A stretch of 64,000 bases of DNA from Halobacillus litoralis (GTDB lineage: Bacteria; Bacillota; Bacilli; Bacillales; Halobacillaceae): the NCBI RefSeq assembly GCF_004101865.1, contig NZ_CP026118.1, positions 1,319,001 through 1,383,000 of the forward strand. The letters run 5' to 3'. Position 1 is the stretch's first letter; each line of letters opens with the position of its first letter. The position numbers and the translations under genes are program-made. The notes beneath the pieces are model-generated. The model saw nothing but the letters and a program-made list of their open reading frames with translations. It made no database searches and was not told the DNA's origin. Shown piece after piece: positions 7,944 to 17,231 of this stretch.

Positions 7944-8921
7944 TTAAGGTTTCAAAACCAGTTTACCTTTTGTTTTTCTATTTTGCATTATTTCATGAAC
8001 ATGAGCAGCTTCCTCTAATTTATAGACCCCTCCGATGGTTAACTTCAATTCACCAGTATTGACCATCTTCAACAGGTGATCCAAACTTTTTTCAAACAAG
8101 ACAGGTTTTCTCATAATTTGCGGTAAAAAGAAACCGATTACTGATAAGTTGCGATTCATCAATCCTGATGGGTACATTTCTGCCTGGTTACCACTAGCCA
8201 CCCCATATACGACAACTCGACCAAAGGCACGCATGCATTTGACTGTTTCATGAAATATATCGCCACCCGCCATTTCCAGGGCAATATCAACACCTTTTCC
8301 ATCAGTTATTTTCATAACCTCATCGCCCCAATGTTCACTTGTATAATTAACTGTATGGTCTGCTCCTAGATCCTTGGCTAACTGGAGTTTTTCTTCAGAA
8401 CTTGCGGTCGCAATCACATTCCCCGCCCCGAATTGTTTGGCTAGTTGAACAGCAAGGGACCCTACCCCTCCAGCAGCAGCATGGACAAGGACCGTCTCCC
8501 CTTTTTCAAGCCTCCCCATCGTTGTTAGTAAATGGTATGCTGTCAGACCTTGAAGAGGCAACGCTACGGCAGTCTCATCATTTACACCATCTGGCAGAGG
8601 AATTAAAGAGCTTTCTTTGGTCGTGACATACTCAGCATAGCCCCCCGATCCGATCAGAGTCACTACACGGTCCCCCTTTTTAAAACGGTTCGTACCTTTT
8701 CCTACTTCCTCTACCACACCAGCCACTTCTGCCCCTGGTATGAAAGGAAGAGGCGTAGGTATTACATAAGCACCTTCACGCCTCGCTGTGTCTGCGTAGT
8801 TCACCCCAATCGCTGTCACTCTCAATAGTACTTCTCCTTCATTGATTTCCGGAAGTTCCATTTCTACATTTTCTAAAACCGATGGATTCCCATATTCCTT
8901 AAATTGAATAGCTTTCATCAT
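7944..8921 (-). CDS. NADPH:quinone oxidoreductase family (zinc-free MDR)
   Basis: About 325 residues. The GroES-like domain contains IGVNYADTARREG and PFIPGAEVAGVVEEVG; the Rossmann domain contains VHAAAGGVGSLAVQLAKQFGA (about residues 140-160). The catalytic zinc ligands of alcohol dehydrogenases are absent, as in QOR enzymes. Last gene of the ten-gene acyl-CoA operon, 7 bases after the enoyl-CoA hydratase stop, with its ribosome site over that stop. Tandem ATGs at 8921 and 8918 follow AGGAGGG; one of them is the start. In this operon an enoyl-CoA or quinone reductase role is plausible; the substrate is not predictable. Confidence 0.85.
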   Translation of the reverse strand: MMKAIQFKEYGNPSVLENVEMELPEINEGEVLLRVTAIGVNYADTARREGAYVIPTPLPFIPGAEVAGVVEEVGKGTNRFKKGDRVVTLIGSGGYAEYVTTKESSLIPLPDGVNDETAVALPLQGLTAYHLLTTMGRLEKGETVLVHAAAGGVGSLAVQLAKQFGAGNVIATASSEEKLQLAKDLGADHTVNYTSEHWGDEVMKITDGKGVDIALEMAGGDIFHETVKCMRAFGRVVVYGVASGNQAEMYPSGLMNRNLSVIGFFLPQIMRKPVLFEKSLDHLLKMVNTGELKLTIGGVYKLEEAAHVHEIMQNRKTKGKLVLKP

Positions 8922-8928
8922 TTCCCTC

Positions 8929-9717
8929 CTATTTTCCAATGAAATTTGGTTTTCGTTTTTCCTTAAAAGCCTGGACTCCTTCTTTATGATCTTCAGTTGA
9001 TACCATCATCGCTTGAGTCACCCGTTCTTGCTCAAGGATTGTAGCCAGGTCTGATTTGTCTGCTTGATCGACAATTTTTTTCATCATGCCAAGTGCGCGA
9101 CCTGGCCCTTTCGCAAGACGAAGGGCATAATTCATCGCTCCCTCCTCCAAGTCTTCTAATGGTAAAACGCGATTGACCAAGCCCCACTCCACAGCTGTTT
9201 CAACCGGTATCGGTTCTGCCCGGAATAACAACTCTTTAGCTCGATAAGGGCCTAACAGTTTTGATAAAAAGTAGTGGCCTCCGCCATCTGCCACTAGCCC
9301 TACCTGGGCAAAACTCAGTACGAACTTACTCTCTTCTCCTGCAATGATTTGGTCACAGGCAAGAGCTAAATTGAAACCTGCGCCAGCGGCATATCCATGA
9401 ACGGCCGCAATCACGGGCTTAGGAATATCTTTGAGCATTAATACTAAACGATTCAATTCGCCTACGTGTTCATATAAATGATTTGCTGTAACTTTTTCCC
9501 CCATATTTTTCACATCTCCGCCTGCTGAAAAAGCCCGGCCGGCACCTGAGAGGACAACTACCTTCACATCATCATTTTCAGATGCTACCTTGATAGCTTC
9601 CTGTAAACCTATGATCATATCATCTGAAAAAGCATTTAAGGAATCTGGCCGATTCAACATACAAGACATGACGGGTCCATTAATAGAAACATTCAAATGC
9701 TCGTTTCCCAGTTTCAT
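8929..9717 (-). CDS. Enoyl-CoA hydratase/isomerase family protein
   Basis: A 262-residue crotonase. The oxyanion-hole motif AGRAFSAGGDVKNM (about residues 59-72) and HGYAAGAGFNLALACD (about 109-124) are both present. At the two catalytic glutamate positions of classical hydratases it has Gln (SFAQVGLV) and Asp (ADGGG), as in PaaG/isomerase-type crotonases. Isomerisation, or hydration of an unusual substrate, is therefore as likely as simple enoyl-CoA hydration. It follows the acyl-CoA dehydrogenase gene by 15 bases in the operon, with ribosome site AGGGGAG. Confidence 0.88.
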   Translation of the reverse strand: MKLGNEHLNVSINGPVMSCMLNRPDSLNAFSDDMIIGLQEAIKVASENDDVKVVVLSGAGRAFSAGGDVKNMGEKVTANHLYEHVGELNRLVLMLKDIPKPVIAAVHGYAAGAGFNLALACDQIIAGEESKFVLSFAQVGLVADGGGHYFLSKLLGPYRAKELLFRAEPIPVETAVEWGLVNRVLPLEDLEEGAMNYALRLAKGPGRALGMMKKIVDQADKSDLATILEQERVTQAMMVSTEDHKEGVQAFKEKRKPNFIGK

Positions 9718-9732
9718 AAGTATTCTCCCCTT

Positions 9733-11502
9733 TTAAGATACATAATGACCTGCTTCTAACATTTCTTCCGCAATATCACGATTTCGTTTCAAGCTATCCC
9801 CCATTTGGTATTCACTTAAGAGTGCAGAAACATTTCTCAAAGTCTTTACCCTTTCTTCTCCTTGGAGCAAAGAGGAAAGTAAGCCAGTAGTCGCTTGATG
9901 AACTACTAAAGCGGATTGTTCAATCACCGTCTGGGTCAGCCTTTTCTTCAAATCGTACTTACTTTCCTTTTGAAAAGCTTTTTTTGTACGCAGAACGGCG
10001 GACTCCGCACGATAAATATGAATGGCAATATCTGCAAGTTTCATCAACGTTTCTTGTTCATTTTGTATAGATTTCCCATAAGTGCGATAGGCGGCACCAG
10101 CGGCAACCAAGTACAAATCTTTAAACACTGACACCGGCTCCTCAAGCTTATCCATCCAGTGATTCCCACGTTTGAATCCAGCATTTTTCAAAGAATACTC
10201 TGCTTTTTCCATTAATAATCGAACATCAAGTTCTGCTTGGCCGGCTTTTTTAAAGAATGCACCAGGAATGAGAAGGCGATTAATTTCATTTGTCCCTTCA
10301 AAAATACGATTGATCCTTGAATCACGATATGCTTGTTCAATCGGATACTCTTTAATAAACCCGGCACCACCGTGAAGTTGTAGAGCTTCGTCAACAATTA
10401 AATCGAGGGTTTCTGATCCCACGACTTTACAAATGGCTGATTCCAGCTTGTGTTCATTCATAGCCTTGGCGGTTGCCGACTTGTCTGATGTTTGATAATG
10501 AGCTCCTAATTCTGCCTCTATGTGGCCGGCCGTTCGGAAAAGGAGGGATTCAGCTGCGTATAGATGGGCGCCCATGAGAGCGAATTTTTCTTTACTGGCA
10601 TTAAACTTTGATATGCTTCTTCCAAATTGCTTACGTTCCTTCGTATGTTCAAGAGCTAATTGAAAGCAATACTTCGCGGCTCCTGTGGTAGCGAAACCCA
10701 AATTGAATCTTCCAAGGTTAAGGACATTCAAAGCAATACGATGCCCCTTACCTACTTCTCCCAGTAGATTTTCAACAGGAACCTCACAATCCTCCATGAT
10801 GACCGAGCATGTGGATGAACCTTTGATACCCATTTTATTTTCTTCCGGGCCAATAGTAACGCCGGGGAAATCTTTCTCCACGATAAATGCTGTGAAATGC
10901 TCTCCATCCACTTTTGCATAAACGATGAATGTATCAGCAAAAGCAGCGTTAGTGATATAGATTTTTGTGCCATTCAAAAAATAATGAGACTGACTTTCAT
11001 TCAAAACAGCTGTAGTCTTTGCTGATAATGCATCTGAACCAGCATCTGGCTCTGTCAGACAATAAGCACCAATGTACTCTCCGGAAGCCAGTTTAGGCAG
11101 ATATTTCTGTTTTTGCCCCTCTGTTCCGAAATATGTAATCGGAAGGGTAGCGATACACGTGTGATTTGAATGAGCAACACTATAACCGCTCGCATTACCT
11201 AAAGCTTCTCCAACGATTCCCTTACTGACTTTATCAAGCCCGAGGCCTCCATAAGTTTCAGGAATGCTGTGACTTAACAACCCTAGTTCACCCGCCTGAC
11301 GCATTTTACGAGCAACAAATCCGAAGTCACCTCCCTCGATTTTCATCCAGTTAGGGTGGATTTCCCGGGAAATAAATTGTCGAGCTGTGTCAGCAATCAT
11401 TTTGTGCTCTTCACTTCGGTCCTCAGGCGTGAAAATACATTCAACAGATATATCAGTAGTCAGAAATTCTCCTCCACGAATTTTTTGTTTAATTGCTTGC
11501 AT
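9733..11502 (-). CDS. Acyl-CoA dehydrogenase, long FadE-like form
   Basis: A 589-residue protein, colinear with the roughly 594-residue FadE of B. subtilis. It begins with a KIRGGEFLTTD region and FTPEDRSEEHKMIADT; the FAD/substrate domain has YCLTEPDAGSDALSAKT and FLNGTKIYITNAAFAD. The catalytic region is YRDSRINRIFEGTNEINRL, with the catalytic Glu present. A roughly 160-residue C-terminal extension, usual for this subfamily, follows. An upstream in-frame ATG at 11583 lies inside comB; ATG 11502, preceded by AAGGAGGG, is chosen. It overlaps comB by 14 bases. It should carry out the first oxidation of beta-oxidation on the operon's substrate. Confidence 0.92.
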   Translation of the reverse strand: MQAIKQKIRGGEFLTTDISVECIFTPEDRSEEHKMIADTARQFISREIHPNWMKIEGGDFGFVARKMRQAGELGLLSHSIPETYGGLGLDKVSKGIVGEALGNASGYSVAHSNHTCIATLPITYFGTEGQKQKYLPKLASGEYIGAYCLTEPDAGSDALSAKTTAVLNESQSHYFLNGTKIYITNAAFADTFIVYAKVDGEHFTAFIVEKDFPGVTIGPEENKMGIKGSSTCSVIMEDCEVPVENLLGEVGKGHRIALNVLNLGRFNLGFATTGAAKYCFQLALEHTKERKQFGRSISKFNASKEKFALMGAHLYAAESLLFRTAGHIEAELGAHYQTSDKSATAKAMNEHKLESAICKVVGSETLDLIVDEALQLHGGAGFIKEYPIEQAYRDSRINRIFEGTNEINRLLIPGAFFKKAGQAELDVRLLMEKAEYSLKNAGFKRGNHWMDKLEEPVSVFKDLYLVAAGAAYRTYGKSIQNEQETLMKLADIAIHIYRAESAVLRTKKAFQKESKYDLKKRLTQTVIEQSALVVHQATTGLLSSLLQGEERVKTLRNVSALLSEYQMGDSLKRNRDIAEEMLEAGHYVS

Positions 11503-12226
11503 GCTTTCCCTCCTTGATTTGACCCTTAACTGAATCATAAATAAGTATGCTGTTGAACAAACCTTCCTGTGCAGCGAAGTCAATTTCTTTCTGATCCAGC
11601 CCTGCGCTCATCAACATTTTCCCAATTCGTGAGTTTTGCAGAAGGTGAGCTGCATCTTTATTTCCTTTATAAAAAAGATGGGCGGTCATAGCTGCATCGG
11701 ATAAATTCCATTCTTCCACCCCTCGCATATGACTCACTAAACTTCCGACTCCATAAAAATCTTCCATCGTATATCGACCATTAGATCCAGAACAAATTAA
11801 AATGATGGAATCGTCTTTGTGAAACTGCAATAGGTGATCAGCCATTGCAGGATTGTTCAATAATGATGAAGCATATAAGTCAGAAGCCCTTCTTGATTGA
11901 TGTAAAGCAACAGTGCCGTTTGTAGTGGTCAAAATTAAGTGCTTATCCTTAATGACCGAGCTCAAGTGCGTTCGTAACGGCGGATAAAACCCTTCAATCC
12001 TTTTCCCCTGATCTTCTCCAGCCATGATGAAAGAGTCAGTTGATTTCTTCGCTATTATTCTTGCTTCTTCAGGGTTGTGAACTGGTATGACTGAAGCAGC
12101 CCCATCAGCTATAGCAGCTGTAATCGTTGAGGTAGCGAATAGCACATCAAATACGACCACCGTTTTCCCCTGCAAGTCTTCAGGTCGAATATCCTCTTTT
12201 TTGAAGATGACTTGAACATCCCCCAT
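11489..12226 (-). CDS. comB: ComB-family phosphatase (2-phosphosulfolactate phosphatase-like)
   Basis: A 245-residue member of the ComB family, whose characterised members dephosphorylate 2-phospho-3-sulfolactate using Mg2+. Recognisable segments are VVVFDVLFATSTITAAIADGA (about residues 23-43), GEDQGKRIEGF, TTTNGTVAL (about 101-109) and EDFYGVG. As I know the family, the first motif normally reads DVLRAT and the second TNGTRA; here both arginines are replaced (Phe30, Val107). No phosphosulfolactate synthase (ComA) is nearby. It sits between the kinase-like gene (2-base gap) and the FadE gene (14-base overlap) in an acyl-CoA operon, so a different phosphorylated substrate is likely. Confidence 0.85.
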   Translation of the reverse strand: MGDVQVIFKKEDIRPEDLQGKTVVVFDVLFATSTITAAIADGAASVIPVHNPEEARIIAKKSTDSFIMAGEDQGKRIEGFYPPLRTHLSSVIKDKHLILTTTNGTVALHQSRRASDLYASSLLNNPAMADHLLQFHKDDSIILICSGSNGRYTMEDFYGVGSLVSHMRGVEEWNLSDAAMTAHLFYKGNKDAAHLLQNSRIGKMLMSAGLDQKEIDFAAQEGLFNSILIYDSVKGQIKEGKHASN

Positions 12227-12228
12227 AA

Positions 12229-13290
12229 TTAGAGACCTGCCGTTTCTTCAGCATGTTCGATCAAATTATTAACAAACACATTCATCCCTGCAAAACGGGG
12301 ATCTTCTGTCTGTCCTTGCATATACCGGTAATAGATTTGCTGAATGATGCCAGCCAACTTAAAATATGCGAATGTCATATATACGTGGATTTCACTTAAA
12401 TCACGTCCACTCTTTTCTGCATATCGTTGGAGAAATTCATCCCTCTTGAAAAATCCATCTTGTACTGTAACGGGGGGCTTACCGAGCCCTGTCTTCAAAA
12501 GCTCAGGGTCATCCGGTTGTATCCAATAGCTCATTGCAGCGCCTACATCAGCTAACGGATCCCCCACTGTCGTCATTTCCCAATCAAATAAGCCGACCAT
12601 CTGAGATGGGTTTTCTTTACTGAACATCGCATTATTCAACTTGTAATCGTAATGGATAATCGATGAGTCGGGCGAATTCGGTATATGATCCAGGAGCCAT
12701 TTCTTCAATCGTTCACCTGATACGACATCATCCGTCCGTGCTCGATCATAGCGTTTCATCCACCCATGAAATTGGCGTTCTATAAATCCCTCAGGCTTAA
12801 CCATTTCCCGCAAACCGGTTTCTTTATAGTCAATTGCATGAAGCTCCACTAAACGATCGACCATTGTTTCTGATAAGCTTTCATCTAACTCGGCAGTTGC
12901 TGCTACTCCATCAGGAAATTCTTGATCAAACACAAGCCCTTCCCTTCTTTCCATAACAAAGAATGGTCGCCCTATCAGATTTCCTGACTCATACAGATAA
13001 GGCTTCGGTGCTAACGGAAAGACCGGGTGCAAGGAGTTCAGTATTTTGTACTCTCTCTCCATGTCATGAGCTTTCGGAGCCACTGGCCCCATCGGTGGTC
13101 TCCGGAGTACGACCTTCCATTTCTTTCCGACCGATAGTTCATAGGTCAAGTTGGAATGGCCGGCTCCGAACTGACGTACATCCATTTCTCCTTTTGGTAC
13201 ATCCATTGTCTCTCTTAAAAAAGAAGCGATCTTACTTGTATCCAACTCTTCCCCCGCACGGACCGGCTTCGTATCATTTTTGTAAACCAT
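12229..13290 (-). CDS. Phosphotransferase (APH family), ACAD10/11 kinase-like
   Basis: A 353-residue aminoglycoside-phosphotransferase-fold kinase. The ATP-binding lobe carries FGAGHSNLTYELSV (about 41-54) and WKVVLRRPPMGPVAPKAHDMEREYKIL. The catalytic loop is HYDYKLNN (213-220, Asp215), and the metal-binding motif is GLFDWEMTTVGDPLADVG (about 233-250). This is the pattern of the kinase domain fused to a dehydrogenase in animal ACAD10/ACAD11 and of LvaA of the levulinate pathway, which phosphorylate a 4-hydroxyacyl-CoA. It is translated directly upstream of comB, and a dehydrogenase of the ACAD11 type opens the same operon. Confidence 0.9.
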   Translation of the reverse strand: MVYKNDTKPVRAGEELDTSKIASFLRETMDVPKGEMDVRQFGAGHSNLTYELSVGKKWKVVLRRPPMGPVAPKAHDMEREYKILNSLHPVFPLAPKPYLYESGNLIGRPFFVMERREGLVFDQEFPDGVAATAELDESLSETMVDRLVELHAIDYKETGLREMVKPEGFIERQFHGWMKRYDRARTDDVVSGERLKKWLLDHIPNSPDSSIIHYDYKLNNAMFSKENPSQMVGLFDWEMTTVGDPLADVGAAMSYWIQPDDPELLKTGLGKPPVTVQDGFFKRDEFLQRYAEKSGRDLSEIHVYMTFAYFKLAGIIQQIYYRYMQGQTEDPRFAGMNVFVNNLIEHAEETAGL

Positions 13291-13302
13291 TTCAAACCTC
13301 CC

Positions 13303-13701
13303 TTAATTGGCTGCCAATTGGTAGGACGCTAACATTTCCTTCATCTTCTCTGAAAGGGGATGGCTTTGCTGTTTCCCGAAATCGAATTGAACGATTACAC
13401 TTTTCCCCTTAGCCACAAGCTCGCCGGATTCTTTCTCAAACATTTCCTGTATCAAGTGAAAGCTCGAATTTCCTATCTTATCCACATGGCTATGAATGAC
13501 AAGTGTTTGGTTGAAATATACTTGTTTGATAAAATCACACTTCGTAGACGCGAGAATAAAATTCCAGTCGTCCCCTACAAGCTCTAAGTCATCGAAGAAA
13601 CGAATACGGGAATCTTCCATATAGATAAAAAAATTATTGTTATTGACGTGTCCTAATAAATCCGTTTCACAAAAACGGATTTTCACCTCATGTTCATGCA
13701 T
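13303..13701 (-). CDS. Acyl-CoA thioesterase, 4-hydroxybenzoyl-CoA thioesterase fold
   Basis: A 132-residue single hotdog domain. It opens with EHEVKIRFCETDLLGHVNNNNFFIYMEDSRIRF, the YbgC/FadM-type signature in which the Asp/His-rich loop is catalytic. It presumably releases free CoA from acyl-CoA intermediates of the operon, either as a relief valve or as a product-forming step. It lies 12 bases from both neighbours, with ribosome site GAGGAAGG, and is fully embedded in the operon. Confidence 0.88.
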   Translation of the reverse strand: MHEHEVKIRFCETDLLGHVNNNNFFIYMEDSRIRFFDDLELVGDDWNFILASTKCDFIKQVYFNQTLVIHSHVDKIGNSSFHLIQEMFEKESGELVAKGKSVIVQFDFGKQQSHPLSEKMKEMLASYQLAAN

Positions 13702-13713
13702 GGTCCTTCCTCC

Positions 13714-14586
13714 TCAACTTTTTACCTTAGCATCATAAGTATAAAAACCTTTACCTGTTTTGCGACCGAGCTCTCCCGCCTTCATCTTTTCTTCTAAGGT
13801 TCGAGAGGGCTTGTCCTTCGGATCACCAGTCTCTTCATATTGTTGTTGCATTACATAATAACCGACATCAATTCCTGACAGGTCCATTAATTCAAAAGGA
13901 CCGATCGGGTGATTCAATGCTTTTTTGACTATCTTATCGATATCTTCATAGTCTGCATATCCACCTTCGTATAAACTCATCGCTTCTTTTTGAATAGCGA
14001 ATAGTATACGGTTAGCTACGAATCCTGAAATTTCTTTTTGCAATAATACAGCAGTGCGGTTCATCTGTTCACAAATTTCCATAGCCAATGATACTGTCTC
14101 CTCAGAGGTGTGTTCACCCTTGACCACTTCCACACAATCCATTACTAATGGCGGAAAGAAAAAGTGCATATTGCAAATTTTATCCGGTCTTGAAGTTGCA
14201 TCGGAAATCAAGGAGCTGACGATCGTTGATGAATTGGTAGCCAGCACCGTATGAGAAGGTACTATTTCATCCAATTGAGCAAAGACCTCCCGCTTCACTT
14301 CCAGTTTCTCGATGACGGCTTCTATGACGATATCAGCATCTGCGGCAGCTTCTCTTAGGTCAGAGATGAAATGAAGTCGTTCAAAAGCATGCTGCCGTTG
14401 TTCACTTGTTATTTTTTTCTTTTCCACCCATTTCCCCATGATAGCTGTCAACTTTTCACGAGCTGTATCCAATGACTCCTGACTTATATCCTGCAAGTTT
14501 GTATCATAGCCTGCCAAAGCCCCCAGCATAGCGATTTGATGCCCCATACTTCCCGCTCCAACCACTGTCAATTTGGTTATGGTCAT
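13714..14586 (-). CDS. 3-hydroxyacyl-CoA dehydrogenase
   Basis: About 290 residues. The NAD-binding motif VVGAGSMGHQIAML is at residues 8-21. The catalytic region has ATNSSTIVSSLI and MHFFFPPLVMDCVEVV, with the conserved His of the SxxxxxxxxxxxxxxHxFxP type motif. The C-terminal domain has GFVANRILFAIQKEA, LNHPIGPFELMDLSGID and GELGRKTGKGFYTY. It is a monofunctional enzyme of beta-oxidation or hydroxybutyryl-CoA metabolism. The start at 14586 follows GAGGGGGA; a longer start at 14601 would overlap the regulator gene. Confidence 0.92.
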   Translation of the reverse strand: MTITKLTVVGAGSMGHQIAMLGALAGYDTNLQDISQESLDTAREKLTAIMGKWVEKKKITSEQRQHAFERLHFISDLREAAADADIVIEAVIEKLEVKREVFAQLDEIVPSHTVLATNSSTIVSSLISDATSRPDKICNMHFFFPPLVMDCVEVVKGEHTSEETVSLAMEICEQMNRTAVLLQKEISGFVANRILFAIQKEAMSLYEGGYADYEDIDKIVKKALNHPIGPFELMDLSGIDVGYYVMQQQYEETGDPKDKPSRTLEEKMKAGELGRKTGKGFYTYDAKVKS

Positions 14587-14587
14587 G

Positions 14588-15160
14588 CTACTCCCCCTCA
14601 ATTCCTTTAAAAATCATAGACATATAAATGTCTGTCAGCTCATTCTCTTTCACTTCACCATCCGGCTCGTACCAAAAGTAGCTCCAATTCGCAATTCCAA
14701 GAACAGCGTAAGACAGCATATCCGTCCTAAGGTCTTGACGGAATTCATTCATGAGGATGCCGTCTTCAATTACTTTTTGTATATTTTCCTGGAACAATTG
14801 CCTTTTAGGTAGAATAGCAGCTGTTTTTTCGTCACTGAGATGTCTCATTTCACGGAAAAAAACCATTGCACTATTCCCATTTGAACGAATATTCCTAATC
14901 AGTGTTTCAACAATTTGATAGAGCTTCTCGTGGTTTGTACTTTGCTTGTTTTGCATTATTTGTTCTTGTCCATTTAACAAGTGATCGATAAACGATTCAT
15001 GGATCTGTACAAGAACACCTTCTTTATTTTTAAAATAATAATAGAACGTTCCTTTAGTAGCTCCATTCGCCTCGACGATGTCTTGAATAGACGTGGACCG
15101 AAATCCTTTGTTGCCGAATAGTTCAATGCTCGTTTTCATCATTTGTTCCTTCATACTCAT
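14588..15160 (-). CDS. TetR-family regulator of the acyl-CoA operon
   Basis: About 190 residues. The N-terminal helix-turn-helix is classic TetR: IELFGNKGFRSTSIQDIVEANGATKGTFYYYFKNKEGVL. The C-terminal part is a ligand domain, most likely for an acyl-CoA, by analogy with FadR-type TetR proteins. Located inside the operon, so it is probably autoregulated through the palindrome at 17208-17225. The start is uncertain: ATG 15160 gives a normal N-terminus; ATG 15211 would add 17 residues and overlap the upstream gene, and neither has a strong ribosome site. Confidence 0.9.
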   Translation of the reverse strand: MSMKEQMMKTSIELFGNKGFRSTSIQDIVEANGATKGTFYYYFKNKEGVLVQIHESFIDHLLNGQEQIMQNKQSTNHEKLYQIVETLIRNIRSNGNSAMVFFREMRHLSDEKTAAILPKRQLFQENIQKVIEDGILMNEFRQDLRTDMLSYAVLGIANWSYFWYEPDGEVKENELTDIYMSMIFKGIEGE

Positions 15161-15185
15161 CGTCCCAACGTTAGTATTCTCTTTA

Positions 15186-15965
15186 TTAACAAGAGGCGTG
15201 CATGCCTCCATCTACGACCAGAACATCACCCGTCACATAGTCAGAAGCTTTACAAGCCAGGAAAAGCGCCGCACCTTTCAAATCTTGTTCAGATCCGAAA
15301 CGTCCTAATGGAGTCCGGTCCAAAATGAAATCGCCGCCTTGTTCAAGAACGCCTTTGGACATTTTCGTGGGGAAGAAACCAGGTGCCAAAGCATTTACCT
15401 GGATGTTGCTTTCTCCCCACTTGACAGCAAGATCTTTGGTGAAAGTGATGACAGCTCCCTTGCTTGCATTATAGCCGACCGTTTGCATAAAACGCGGATC
15501 TGCTCCACCCAGTCCAGCGACTGAGGCGATATTAATGATTTTACCTGACTTCTGTTTAAGCATTACTTCGCCGACTTTTTGAGACATTAAGAACGTCCCT
15601 GTTACATTTACATTCATCACTTTCTGAAAAGCCTCTAAAGGCATATCAAGGGTGGGCGCCCCCCAGGTGGCTCCACTATTGTTGACAAGAATATCTATTG
15701 TACCGAATCGATCCACACTCTCTTGAACCACCTGTTCAACATCTTCTGGCTTTGTGATGTCACAGGCGAGGGCTAACGTCTGTACCCCTAAATCACTCTC
15801 CAAGCGAAGGGCTACTTGTTCACAGGCCTCCTTCTTTCGTGAACAGACGATAATATTCGCACCTGCTTCTGCTAATCCTTCAGCAATTTGTTCACCAAGT
15901 CCCCTTCCTCCACCAGTCACAAGAGCGGTCTTTCCCGTCAAATCAAAAAGTTTCTTTACATGCAT
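15186..15965 (-). CDS. Short-chain dehydrogenase/reductase (FabG-like)
   Basis: A 259-residue classical SDR. The cofactor motif TGGGRGLG is at 17-24, NNSGA near 95-99, and the catalytic triad is Ser148, Tyr165 and Lys169 (YNASK). The C-terminus has the usual DVLVVDGGMH. It most likely oxidises or reduces a hydroxy- or ketoacyl-CoA; an SDR (LvaD) is also part of the levulinate operon of Pseudomonas. It is the second gene of the operon, 4 bases after the first dehydrogenase, with ribosome site AAGGAGTG. Confidence 0.9.
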   Translation of the reverse strand: MHVKKLFDLTGKTALVTGGGRGLGEQIAEGLAEAGANIIVCSRKKEACEQVALRLESDLGVQTLALACDITKPEDVEQVVQESVDRFGTIDILVNNSGATWGAPTLDMPLEAFQKVMNVNVTGTFLMSQKVGEVMLKQKSGKIINIASVAGLGGADPRFMQTVGYNASKGAVITFTKDLAVKWGESNIQVNALAPGFFPTKMSKGVLEQGGDFILDRTPLGRFGSEQDLKGAALFLACKASDYVTGDVLVVDGGMHASC

Positions 15966-15969
15966 GGTC

Positions 15970-17181
15970 TCACTCCTTGTATTTAGATAATTCCAGTTTA
16001 GCTATTTGGCGGCGGTGAACTTCATCAGGCCCATCAGCAAGGCGTAAGGTCCGTGAATTCGCCCATTGGGCAGCCAACGTGAAATCTTCACTGACTCCCG
16101 CTGCTCCATGTGCTTGAATAGCACGATCGATGACACGTAAGGCCATATTTGGGGCGACAACTTTAATCATAGCTATTTCTGTTTTTGCTTGTTTATTGCC
16201 GACAGTATCCATCATATAAGCAGCTTTCAGCGTTAATAGCCGCGCTTGCTCCAGATCAACTCTTGAATCAGCTATCCATTCCCTTACCACTCCTTGTTCA
16301 GCCAGAGAACGATGAAAGGCTACACGGTTTTGTACACGCTTACATAAATCTTCAAGTGCTCGCTCAGCTGCTCCGATCAACCGCATACAATGATGGATAC
16401 GACCTGGCCCAAGTCTTCCTTGAGCGATTGCGAATCCTTTTCCTTCTCCCCATATGATATTCTCTTTTGGTACGCGCACATTAACAAAGTCTATCTCCGC
16501 GTGACCATGTGGAGCATGATCATATCCGAAAACCGGCAGCATGCGGCGGATATGTACCCCTTTAGTGTCCAGTGGTACTAGAATCATAGATTGTTGCTCA
16601 TATCTTTGCGCATCCGGGTTCGTTTTCCCCATAAAAATAGCTACCTTGCAACGAGAGTCGCCTGCTCCGGAGGACCACCACTTCCTCCCATTGATGACGT
16701 ACTCATCCCCGTCCCTTGTAATCCGTGCCTCGATGTTCGCAGCATCCGAGGAAGCCACTTCTGGTTCTGTCATGGAAAAACAAGAACGTATTTTCCCTTG
16801 TAAAAGTGGCTTTAACCATGTGTCCTTCTGCTCTTCGCTTCCATAACGGGCTAAAACCTCCATATTGCCAGTGTCTGGAGCGTTGCAATTGAAAACCTCA
16901 GGTCCAATTAAAGATCGTCCCATCATTTCACACAAAGGAGCATATTCAAGGTTGCTCAATCCTGCACCATATGTATCATCTGGTAAAAATAAATTCCATA
17001 ATCCTTGCTCTTTAGCCTTAGCCTTCATCTCTTCCATGATCGGCAGTGTTCCATCCCAACGACTTTCCTGCGACTTTAATTGGTCTTCGTAAACAGACTC
17101 GTTAGGATAAACCCATTCTTCCATGAATTCCTTCAGCTTATCTTGATAGTTTTTTACTTTTTCTGTGTAATCGAAATTCAT
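15970..17181 (-). CDS. Acyl-CoA dehydrogenase, ACAD10/ACAD11 subfamily
   Basis: A 403-residue protein whose second half is strikingly like the dehydrogenase domain of animal ACAD10/ACAD11: [59 protein letters not shown] and, at the end, [10 protein letters not shown] (380-389). At the position of the usual catalytic Glu (EGTNE in the FadE gene of this operon) it has Asp383. ACAD11-type enzymes are reported to eliminate phosphate from a 4-phosphoacyl-CoA rather than simply desaturate. First gene of the operon, with ribosome site AAGGAGGAAAA and promoter/operator directly upstream. Confidence 0.92.
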   Translation of the reverse strand: MNFDYTEKVKNYQDKLKEFMEEWVYPNESVYEDQLKSQESRWDGTLPIMEEMKAKAKEQGLWNLFLPDDTYGAGLSNLEYAPLCEMMGRSLIGPEVFNCNAPDTGNMEVLARYGSEEQKDTWLKPLLQGKIRSCFSMTEPEVASSDAANIEARITRDGDEYVINGRKWWSSGAGDSRCKVAIFMGKTNPDAQRYEQQSMILVPLDTKGVHIRRMLPVFGYDHAPHGHAEIDFVNVRVPKENIIWGEGKGFAIAQGRLGPGRIHHCMRLIGAAERALEDLCKRVQNRVAFHRSLAEQGVVREWIADSRVDLEQARLLTLKAAYMMDTVGNKQAKTEIAMIKVVAPNMALRVIDRAIQAHGAAGVSEDFTLAAQWANSRTLRLADGPDEVHRRQIAKLELSKYKE

Positions 17182-17207
17182 TTCATTTTCCTCCTTTCCT
17201 CCCTAAC

Positions 17208-17225
17208 ATACCAACCGGTTAGTAT
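17208..17225. promoter_or_regulatory. TetR-type operator
   Basis: ATACCAACC followed directly by GGTTAGTAT, an 18-bp inverted repeat with one mismatch, centred on AACCGGTT. It lies immediately downstream of the -10 box of the operon promoter and about 27 bases before the first gene, the expected place for repression by the TetR protein encoded at 14588-15160. Confidence 0.8.
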
Positions 17226-17231
17226 CCTTAC

